Part shown: positions 56,068 to 64,000 of the stretch, in pieces
How positions within the stretch are numbered: the stretch's first letter is position 1
Layout of the letters: each line of letters opens with the position of its first letter
NCBI RefSeq assembly: GCF_028372415.1
Contig: NC_092875.1
Span: 436,177,377 to 436,241,376 of the forward strand
Direction: 5' to 3'
Source of the DNA: Notamacropus eugenii
Taxonomy: Eukaryota > Chordata > Mammalia > Diprotodontia > Macropodidae
DNA length: 64,000 nucleotides
Translations under genes and position numbers: made by a program
Notes under the pieces: model-generated
The model's input: the letters and a program-made list of their open reading frames with translations, nothing else
The model's database searches: none
What the model was told of the DNA's origin: nothing

Positions 56068-58695
56068 ATTCATTTATTTTTTTTTAGTTTTCAACATTCA
56101 TTTCCACAAGATTTTGAGTTCCAAATTTTCTCCCCATCTCTCCCCCCTCACCCCAAGATACTGTGCATTCTGATTTCCCCTTTCCCCAGTCTTCCCTCCC
56201 TTCTATCACACCCCTCCCTTCTCTTATCCCCATCTCCTCTATTTTCTTGTAGGGTGAGACAGATTTCTATCCCCCATTGCCTGTATGTATCTTATTTCCC
56301 AGTCACATGTACAACAATTTTTAACATCCGTTTTTAAAGCTTTGAGTTCCAACTTTGCTCCCTTCCTCCCTCTCCACCTCCCTCTCCCACTGAGAAGGCA
56401 AGCAATTCAGTATAGGTTATACATGTATAGCTATGCAAAAGACTTCCATAAAAGTGATGTAAAAGACTAATTGTATTTCCCTCCATCCTATCCTGCCCCC
56501 CATTTCTTCTATTCTCTCTTTTGACTTTGTCTCTCCCCAAAAGTATTTACTTCTAATTACCTCCACCTCCCATTTGCTGTCCCTTCTGTTATCCCCCTCA
56601 CACCTCACTTCTCCCCTTCTCCCCTACTTTCCTGTAGTGTAAGATAGATTTTCATACCAAATTGAGTGTGCATGTTATTCTCTCCTTAAGCCAAATGTGA
56701 TGAGATTAAGTTTCACTTTTTCCCTCTCACCTCCCCCCTTTTCGCCTCCATTGAAAATCTTTTTATTGCCTCTTTTACAAGAGATAATTTGCCCCATTCC
56801 ATTTGTCCCTTTCTCTTCCCAATATATTCCTCTCTCACCCCTTAATTTTTTTTTTTAGATATCATCCCTTCCTATTCAACTCACCCTGTGTTCTCTGTCT
56901 ATACATATATAATCCCTCCAACCACCTAACTATTGAGAAAAGTCTCAGGAGTTACAAATATTATCTTTTCATGTAGGAATGTAAACAGTTCAACCATATT
57001 AGATCCCTTATGATTTCTCTTTCCTGTTTACTTTTTCATGCTTCTCTTGATTCTTGTGTTTGAAAGTCAAATTTTCTATTCAGCCCTGGTCTTTTCATAA
57101 AGAATGCTTGAAAGTCTTCTGTTTCATTGAATGACCATGTTTTCCCCTGAAGTATTATACTCAGTTTGCTCGGTAGGTGATTCTTGGTTTTTAATCCTGG
57201 AATATCATATTCCAAGCCCATTGATCCATTAATGCAGAAGCTGCTAAATCTTGTGTTCTCCTGATTGTATTTCCACAATACTAGAATTGTTTCTTTCTGA
57301 CTGCTTGCAGTATTTTCTCCTTGACCTGGAAACTCTGGAATTTGGCTACAATATTCCTAGGAGTTTTCCTTTTGGGATTTCTTTTAGGAAGCAATAGGTA
57401 GATTCTTTCAATATTTATTTTACCCTCTGGTTCTAAAATATCAGGGCAGTTTTCTTTGATAATTTCATGATAGATGATGCCTGGGCTTTTTTTTTTTTTA
57501 TCATGGACTTCAGGTAGTCCCATAATTTTGAATTGTCTCTCCTGGTTCTATTTTTCAGGTCAGTTGTTTTTTCAATGAAATATTTCATGTTCTCTGCTAT
57601 TTTTTCATTCTTTTGGTTTTGTTTTATAATTTCTTTATTTTTCATAAAGTCATTAGCTTCCATCTGCTCCACTCTAACCTTTAAGGAATTATTTTTATCA
57701 GTGAGCTTTTGGATCTCCTTTTCCATCTGCCCAATTCTGCTTTTTAGGGCATTCTTCTTCTCATTGGCTTTTTTGGATTTCTTTTGCCATTTGGGTTAGT
57801 CTATTTGGTAAAGTATTATTTTCTTCAGCAGTTTTTGGGTCCCCTTTAGCAAGCAGTTGGCCCATTTTTCATTATTTTCTTGCATCACTCTCATTTCTCT
57901 TCCCAATTTTTGCTCTACTTCTCTTACTTGATTTTCAAAATCCTTTTTGAGCTCTTTCATGGCCTGAGACCAATTCATATTTTTCTTGGAGACTTTGGAT
58001 GGAGGTGCTTTGACTTTATTTTCTTCTGTTAGCATGCTTTTGTCTTCCTTCTCATCAAAGTAAGATTCTGTAGTGTGATTCTTTTTCTGGTTTTTGCTCA
58101 TTTCCCTAGCAATTTACTTGACGTTTGAGCTCTTTGGTAAGGTAGATCTCTGCTTCCAGTGGGGGTGGGGAGTGTACTGTCAGTCCCATGTTTCATCCAC
58201 AATCTGTGGACCTACTGCTCCAGAAACAGTCACTGTCTCTGCCACTGCTGCTGCTGATGCTGTGGCTGCTGTGGGTTCCTCCTCCATCTTCCCCTCAGCT
58301 GCTCTGGGACTGGGGCCAGACTACTCCACTCTCTCACACTGGTCCCACAGGCTTTTTCCACTGATCTTCCAATTTGTCCTCGGTGTTTTGGGGTCCTGAA
58401 GTCCAGAAACTGCCACAGGTACAAGAGATTCAGTCTCCCCAGGCCTTCTCAGGTTCTGTCTGTGCTGGCACGGCTCACGCTGGACTACATTGTGCTCCCA
58501 GAGTGGTGCGACAGATGCTTCATGGTGACCTTCCAGGCTGTCTTGGACTGGAAATTTGCTTCACTCCATCATTCTGTGGGTTCCACAGCTCCAGAATTTG
58601 TTTAGAGCTATTTTTTACAAGTATTTGGCTGGGCTTGGCGGGAGTGCCCTAGAAAGTCCATGCTGTTACTCTGCCAACTGGTCTCCACCACCTCT
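56068..58695 (-). mobile_element. HAL1-like element (ORF1 only), near full length
   Basis: On the minus strand it runs from a degraded 5' end near 58695, through a GC-richer 5' UTR with a CTG/CAG-rich stretch (58240-58275) and ORF1 (about 57.03-58.10 kb). It then passes directly into the pyrimidine-rich (as written) 3' region and ends in a T-run at 56076-56087. The length of 2.6 kb and the order of blocks agree with the copy at 42030-44578. ORF2 is absent. Target-site duplications were not found, and the 5' end does not keep the usual start. Confidence 0.8.
57036..58101 (-). pseudogene. HAL1-like ORF1 pseudogene, best preserved in the window
   Basis: It starts 'MSKNQKKNHTTESYFDEKED' at 58101. 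It continues through 'WSQAMKELKKDFENQVREVE' to 'KWANCLLKGTQK', then shifts frame. The coiled coil goes on at 57433-57726 ('MEKEIQKLTDKNNSLKVRVE', 'TTDLKNRTRRDN'). The RRM-type part follows at 57281-57523 ('EIIKENCPDILEPEGKINIE', 'KRKTPRNIVAKF') and the C-terminal domain at 57036-57278 ('KTKNHLPSKLSIILQGKTWS', 'FDFQTQESREA' then stop). A few frame breaks separate these. The stop after 'ESREA' matches the L1 ORF1 end at 35129. Confidence 0.85.
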
Positions 58696-58887
58696 ACCTT
58701 TTCTTTTTCTAAAAATTTTTATTTTTATAAAACAAAACAAGCATTTCCATAATGTATAATAAAAAAGATCGTACATGAAACTGCAAATCTGCTATGCACA
58801 ACTTCCTATTCCTTTAAAATATACAACAAAATTATCATGTAATTTTTTTCTTTCCTCCCTCCCCCACCCTATAGGTGGCAACCATTA
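58696..58887 (-). mobile_element. Possible L1-type 3' UTR fragment
   Basis: 'aaaacaaaacaagcatttcc', 'atcatgtaatttttttcttt' and 'cctccctcccccaccctat' look like an L1 3' end on the minus strand. Assignment is tentative. Confidence 0.45.
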
Positions 58888-58949
58888 GATATAAATATAT
58901 ATATATGGAGGGAGAGAGAGAGGGAGAGAGAGAGAGAGAGAGAGACAGA
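58888..58949. repeat. TA then GA simple repeat
   Basis: 'aaatatatatatatgg' followed by (GA)n with interruptions, ending 'gagacagag'. Confidence 0.9.
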
Positions 58950-59178
58950 GCTTATCTTCTTTTGACACATTGATGATAAAGGTCTCTAGTTCTTTATAAA
59001 ATTTTTCTTTGACCTCATCAGGACTTGTCATGGTGGGAACATAGGCACTGATGATGGTGGAATGACTTTTTCCTAAGAGTGGCAATCACGTTATCATGAG
59101 CCTGTCATTCACTCCTTTTGGCAGGCATACCAGCTTGCTGACTAGATTATCCTTATCCTTTCCAAGCTAAATATTCAC
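58950..59178 (-). mobile_element. Inverted 5' segment of an RTE-like LINE (endonuclease part)
   Basis: On the minus strand it encodes 'KSHSTIISAYVPTMTSPDEV' and 'KEKFYKELETFI', and ends 'VSKEDKL'. This is the middle of an apurinic-type endonuclease domain of the same LINE that follows in plus orientation. The part nearest the endonuclease's C-terminal side faces the outer flank, and the N-terminal side faces the junction with the plus-strand body. That is the order expected from a 5' inversion. Confidence 0.75.
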
Positions 59179-61615
59179 ATTCATCAAAAGTGCTGCCCTC
59201 AATGCAAAATAACTACCAGAAGAATCAGTGTAAACAATTAGAGCACTTCTCTGAACTTGAACAGTTTATTGCTAACTTGGAGGGAACGTTGAGCCAACAC
59301 ATAGTTGGCAACAGTGCAGCAAAAAAGGAGTGGACAACTTTCAGAAATCTGGTGTACAGCATTGCATTTGCTCATCTGGGTCAGAACACTAACAAACACC
59401 AAGACTAGTTTGATGAAAATGATGGGGAAATTCAGAAGCTGCTAAATGAAAAATGAGAACTCCACAGGATATACCAGCAGGATAGTTCATCCACCTCTAA
59501 GAATGCAGCATTTAATTCTATCTAAAGCAAAGTACAAGCAAAGCTTTTAGAGATGTAGGATTCATGGCTCAGTAAGAAGGCAGATGAAATTCAGTTTTAT
59601 TATGATAGTAACAATCCAAAGCACTTTTATGATTCCCTGAAAGGTATTTCTGGAACAAAAACCTGTGGTGCATCACAACTACTCAGTGCTGATGGAGCCA
59701 CATTGATTAGTGGTAAGGACATGATCCTAGAGAGATGGGCTGCACACTTCCATGGTGTTCTCAACAGACCATCATCAGTCAGTGCTGAGGTCATTGCACG
59801 TTTCCCTCAGGTTGAAGTTAATCCCTCTTTAACTGAACTTCCAACTGAAGAAGAGGTTTTGAGGGCAATTAGGCTTCTTGCATGTAGCACAGCACCTAGT
59901 GCTGATTCTATTCCAGCTGAAATTTACAAGGTAGGGGGACCATTGCTCATACAAAAGCTGACTGAAATTTTCCAGGTTATATGGCAAGAGGAAATTATCC
60001 TCTAGGAATTCAAGGATGCCTCCATTTTCCATCTCTATAAAGGTAAAGGGAATAGATTGTCCTGTGACAATTGTAGCGGGGTCTCTCTCTTAGTCATTGC
60101 TGGCAAAATTCTTGCTAGAGTCCTCCTTAATAGGCTGATCCTTCACCTGGAAGATGATCATATATCTGAGAGCCAGTGTGACTTCAGAAAGGGCCGAGGA
60201 ACAGTCAATATGGTGTTTGCTGCCTAACAACTCTAGGAGAAATGCCAGGAGCAGAATAGAGGTGTGTACACAATGTTTGTGGACCTGACCAAGACCTTTG
60301 ACACTGTTAGTCATGAGGGTTTATGGAAAATTATGTCAAAATTTGGTTGCCTGGAGAAGTTCATCAATATTGTACGTCAATTTCCTGATGGCATGTTTGC
60401 CCAGGTTCTGCGTAGTGGCAATGCTGTCCTACCTTCCCAGTCACCAATGGAGTGAATGTGTGCTTGCTCCCATGCTTTTTAGCATGGTGTTTTCAGCAAT
60501 GTTGTCAAATGCTTTCAATAAGGATAAACATGGTATCAAGGTTAACTGATGGTAAATTCTTCATTTTGCAAAGGCTGCAAGCCAAGACTAAAGTGGAGGG
60601 AGTGTTGGTGCATGATTTTCTGTTTGCAGATGTTTGTGGACTCAATGCAGCCTCTGAAGCTGAGATGTAACAAAGTATGGATCAGTTCTCTACTACTAGT
60701 GCTAATTTTTGCCTAATAATTAACGTCAAGAAAACATTTGCCCCATTAGCTACCACCACACTATCCATACTTGGAACCATCAATTACAGCAAAGGGAGAA
60801 GTTTTGAATGCTGTGGATAAGTTCACTTACCTTGGTAGTGTACTTTCCAGAGATGTACACATTGACAACGAGGTTGATGCTCCCATTGCCAGAGTTAGCT
60901 CAGAGTTTTGGAGGCTCCAAAGAAAAGTCTGGGAGAGAAGAAGTATTAGACTGACTAACATACTGAGGGTCTACAGAGCTGTTGTGTTGACCTCATTGTT
61001 GTGTGCCTGTGAAACATCGACAGTCTACCAGAGCCATGCCAGGAAACTAAATGCTCCCATCTGAACTGTATTCGGAAGATTCTGAGGATAACCTGGCAGG
61101 ATAAGGTACCAGACACTGAAGTCCTTGTCTGAGCTGAACTGCCAAGCATTCAAACTATGCTTTAGAGAGTGCAACTCCGATGGGCTGGCCATGTTGTTCG
61201 AATGCAAAATGTACGCTTGCCAAAAGCTCTGTTTTATGGAGAACTCACATAAGTCAGGCAATCATGTGGTGGTCAAAAGAAGTGATATAAGGACACTCTC
61301 AAGAACTTTGGATTTGACTGTGCAACATGGGAGACAGTGGCACAGCACTGCTCAGCATGGCATGCCCATATCAGAAAGGGTTCTGTGCTCTATGAGCAAA
61401 GCAGAATTGAGGCAGCACAATGTAAACATAGGATGCGCAGATTTGGAGTATGCACTCCAAATATTCACACAGACTATCTGTGCCCAACCTGTGGTAGAAC
61501 ATTCCAGGCTCGTATTAGTCTGATCAGCTACAGTCGGACTCACTGAAACTTCACTTTATCATAGTGATGTCATTTTGGTCCTCTGAAAACGAAGGACAAC
61601 AACCACCATCACCAT
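59179..61615 (+). mobile_element. RTE-like LINE body (reverse transcriptase to 3' end)
   Basis: It starts just behind the endonuclease domain, covers the whole reverse transcriptase and C-terminal region, and ends in a tail with 'gtcctctgaaaacgaagg' and 'acaacaaccaccatcaccat'. It is the longest copy of this LINE in the window. Clade naming is tentative: the build (single ORF, short tail, SINE partners with the same tail) suggests RTE-like. Confidence 0.8.
59190..61546 (+). pseudogene. RTE-like LINE ORF pseudogene
   Basis: The protein would be the endonuclease-reverse transcriptase that copies the LINE RNA at the target. Linker: 'KLEHFSELEQFIANLEGTLS' (59190-59408). RT palm and fingers: 'LLACSTAPSADSIPAEIYK' at 59703-60005 and 'YTMFVDLTKTFDTVSHEGLW' at 60264-60455, which holds the first catalytic aspartate. 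The YADD-type box reads FADV at 60623-60634, so the second aspartate is lost. C-terminal region: 'AVDKFTYLGSVLSRDVHIDN' at 60771-61064, then a finger-like end 'YLCPTCGRTFQARISLISYS' before 'RTH' and stop at 61546. There are at least five frame breaks; the gene is dead. Confidence 0.85.
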
Positions 61616-61639
61616 ACATATGTGTGTGTCTGTATAAAA

Positions 61640-63060
61640 TTATTCTATTCATATTTTTATCTATCAATTCTTTCTCCTGATGCAAATAGGACCTTTTTCA
61701 TATGTCCTTTATAGTTACTTTGGGTATCTATTGTGGACAAAATAACTTATTTGCTCAGTCATTCTTAAGATAATATGGCTGTCACTGTTCTCTTGATTCT
61801 GCTCATGTCAGTCTTATTTAAGGCAGATCTTTCCATGTTTTTCTTAAATCACTGAGCTCATCATTTCTTAAAACACAGTAATATTCCATCACAATCATAT
61901 ACTACAATTTGTTTAGCTATTTCCAATGGACGGGCAATCCTGCAATTTCCAGTTCTTTGCCATCACAAAGTGAGCTGGTATAAATTCTTTAGAACACATA
62001 GGTTCTTTTGCATTTTCCTTTCCTAGACCAAGTAATGGTATTTCAGGGTCAAAGGGTATAGATAGTTTATTAACTTTTTGGGCGTAATTCCAGATTGATC
62101 TACAAAATGGTTGGATCAGCTCTCAATATTTCCTCCAATACATTAGTATCCAATTTTTTCAGTCCTCTCCATTATTTGTCACTTTCCCTTTCTACCATTT
62201 TAGCCAATCTGGGAGGTAAAAATGATATCTTCAGCTTATTTTAATCTGCATTTCTCTAATCAATAATGATTTAAAGAATTTTGATATGATTATAAATGTT
62301 TAGATTTCTTCATTGGAAAATAGTCTGCTCATTCTCTTTGACCCATTTATCAGTTGGACAATGACGTGTATTCTTATGATTTGACCAAGTTCTAATTACT
62401 ATTTGTGAATTTCACTCCATCTTATTTTTACTCTTTTCCATCTCAGCTTCCCTTTTTACCCCTTCCCTGTTATTTTATCTTTTCCCCTTACCCTCTTATT
62501 CCTTGTTTTACCCTCTCCTTAAAAATTCCTCCTTTATCCTCCCCCATTCTTATTCTATACAACCTTTTAAAAGTCCCTCTCCCACCCCATCTCCTCTCTG
62601 TTTTCTCACCTCTCTAGAAGATCAGAAGACTTATAAATTTCTTCAGTTGTACACTGTTTTGCTGCCTCTTCAACCTAGATGAGAGTAAGTTTCAGCATTA
62701 TGAGCTGTTTGCTTTGTATCCATTCTTCCTTTCACATCTCCTTTTTGTGAGATAATTATTCTTTTTACTTTTCCTTACCAGATTTTGTTTTCTAGAATCA
62801 CCTTATCATGCACAACTCAGCCACAACCTTTCTTACAAACTGCCTTAGTAATTATAAGAATTTTAAGGATACTGACAACATTTTCATATATCATAAGTAA
62901 ACAGTTTAACCTTTATCAGTGCATTATAATTAGTCTTTAATGATTTCCTTATATTTCTTCTGTTTTTTTAATATCAAATTTTCCATTTTGTTCTGGTCTT
63001 TTTGCTACTTTCTCTAAGATTTCTGTACTGGTAGCCATGAAAGTAACTTTCTTACTCAGA
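61640..63060 (-). mobile_element. Old L1 with most of ORF2 missing
   Basis: On the minus strand the 3' UTR and the last part of ORF2 are present at 61640-62400 ('ggacgggcaatcctgcaatt', 'tggtatttcagggtcaaagg', 'ccatttatcagttggacaat'). From about 62410 the sequence is instead the inter-ORF region and the end of ORF1 ('ctttcacatctccttttt', 'aagtaaacagtttaaccttt', 'ccattttgttctggtctttt'), which in the large L1 lie some 3 kb away. Some 3 kb of ORF2 has therefore been lost. Highly diverged. Confidence 0.6.
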
Positions 63061-63492
63061 ATTTATTGAGTGTTTAGTCTGTGCAGAGTAAAGTTAGGCA
63101 ATGTGGGAGAGTTGGGGGAGTATATAAAGAAATAAAGGACTGGATTTCTTTTTTGGAACAAGTAGAATGGTAGAACTAGAGTAAAACATCACCTAATAAG
63201 AATGGCCCCACATTTGACTTTGTTGAGCCCAGGTAATAAATGAAAGAGAGCTTTTCATGTAAGGAAGAATCTGGTCTCTAAATGAACTTGATATGAATTG
63301 CATAAAATACCCCAAGAGGTATAATATCCTTATTTATGTTAATAACAATCTCTAACAAATCTAACAGTGAAGCTAAATCAGATTTTCTTTGCTTTTATCT
63401 TAGGCACACATAACCTCTATTGTTTGTAAGAATTCTATGCTGATGTTTTTAAGTCTGTAAAGTTGTTGGATTAAAAAAATGATTTAATTGTT

Positions 63493-63532
63493 TATAGAGT
63501 ATATATCAGGTATATAGAGTATATATCAGGTG
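63493..63532. repeat. 20-base tandem duplication
   Basis: 'tatagagtatatatcaggta' is followed by the same unit with one change at its last base. It looks like a recent slippage event. Confidence 0.9.
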
Positions 63533-63789
63533 CAGGGCACAAGGTATAACTTACTATCTCTCTTAGCTCTATTGGTGAAATGGTACTTTTGATCTGTTGC
63601 TCAGCAAGTCATCAGGAATCAGACATCACTAGGACACAAACTCACTGAGGGCAGCAACCCATCAAAGCTGAGTATATGCAGGTAATGTTCCACAAATGGC
63701 TGCAGATCAAGTGACAAGTTCTAGAAACAGAGTTTTTTTCTTTATCCACAAGCTGATTCAAAGTTTGGTGCAAATACACCCAGCTACCT

Positions 63790-63965
63790 GACCCATGAGG
63801 CAATATGATATCATGGGTAGAGAGCCAGGCATAGAGTCAAGAAGACAGAGGCCCATCTGTGACCTATACTGACTTTGTGAACCTGGGTAAGTCACTTGAA
63901 GTTCTGAGTCCTCCAGGACAACTATGTAGGACTTAAAGACTTGGAATAGTCACCAATCTATGGGA
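63790..63965 (+). repeat. MIR-type SINE
   Basis: 'gatatcatgggtagagagcc', 'atagagtcaagaagacagag' and 'aacctgggtaagtcacttga' follow plus-strand MIR/SINE order. Worn. Confidence 0.65.
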
Positions 63966-64000
63966 TAGAAGTGCCTCACCCAGAGTACCCTATACCAATG

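Larger units (their letters stand above)
55403..64000 (+). other. CCDC68: CCDC68 intron after the second coding exon (runs off the window)
   Basis: At least 8.6 kb long. Nearly all of it to 63.06 kb is LINE sequence. The stretch 63060-63790 has no recognised repeat apart from a 20-base tandem duplication. No exon with CCDC68-like residues was seen. Confidence 0.7.

Noticed and set aside
63590-63690. Possible third CCDC68 coding exon ending at a 'gtaatg' donor near 63680
   Set aside because: The translated residues do not resemble the CCDC68 sequence expected after 'NHKLGAK', and no good acceptor precedes it.

Overview
This window is eukaryotic and reads as marsupial nuclear DNA. The evidence is the many diverged copies of the metatherian tRNA/CORE-type SINE (heads like 'gggcagctaggtgg', tails with 'gagttggacacgactg'-like motifs), marsupial-style L1 and ORF1-only L1 (HAL1-like) elements, an RTE-like LINE, and ancient CR1, L2, MIR and hAT remnants. 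It is AT-rich and intron/intergene-like, with one CpG island. The species cannot be fixed by eye.

The host gene recognised here is CCDC68, on the plus strand. Two consecutive coding exons are visible. The start-codon exon (52958-53100) has an in-frame stop directly before its ATG. The next exon (55316-55402) follows, and both have clean AG/GT boundaries and phase-0 junctions. Their 70 residues read like the N-terminus of mammalian CCDC68 as I remember it. The only CpG island, at about 14.14-14.75 kb, lies 38 kb upstream and may be the promoter and non-coding first exon; that link is inference. No later CCDC68 exon was recognised before the window ends.

Layout: 1-14 kb is upstream DNA with old SINE, MIR, L2, CR1 and L1 scraps. 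14.1-14.8 kb is the CpG island. 15-18.6 kb carries three related copies of an unexplained repeat, two of which run into CR1 tails. 18.6-29.6 kb has SINEs, hAT elements, a CR1 fragment broken by two younger repeats, and an RTE piece. 30.4-40.1 kb is a pile of L1 sequence in antisense: one near-full-length L1, two further L1 5' ends and an old ORF2 piece. 41.9-44.7 kb holds a HAL1-like element inside a palindromic hAT element, bounded by a perfect 15-bp target-site duplication. 47.1-50.6 kb holds an RTE piece, a truncated HAL1-like element and an old L1. 52.9-55.4 kb is the CCDC68 coding part. 55.6-63.1 kb is intron filled with L1, a second long HAL1-like element, an RTE element with an inverted 5' end, and an L1 lacking most of ORF2.

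I found no operon, CRISPR array, tRNA/rRNA gene or undescribed multi-gene system. The best leads are the cluster of ORF1-only L1 derivatives, the inverted-5'-end RTE copy, the three-copy repeat, and the antisense bias of L1 in the CCDC68 introns. Boundaries of repeats are read by eye and are good to about 10-30 bases unless a target-site duplication fixes them.
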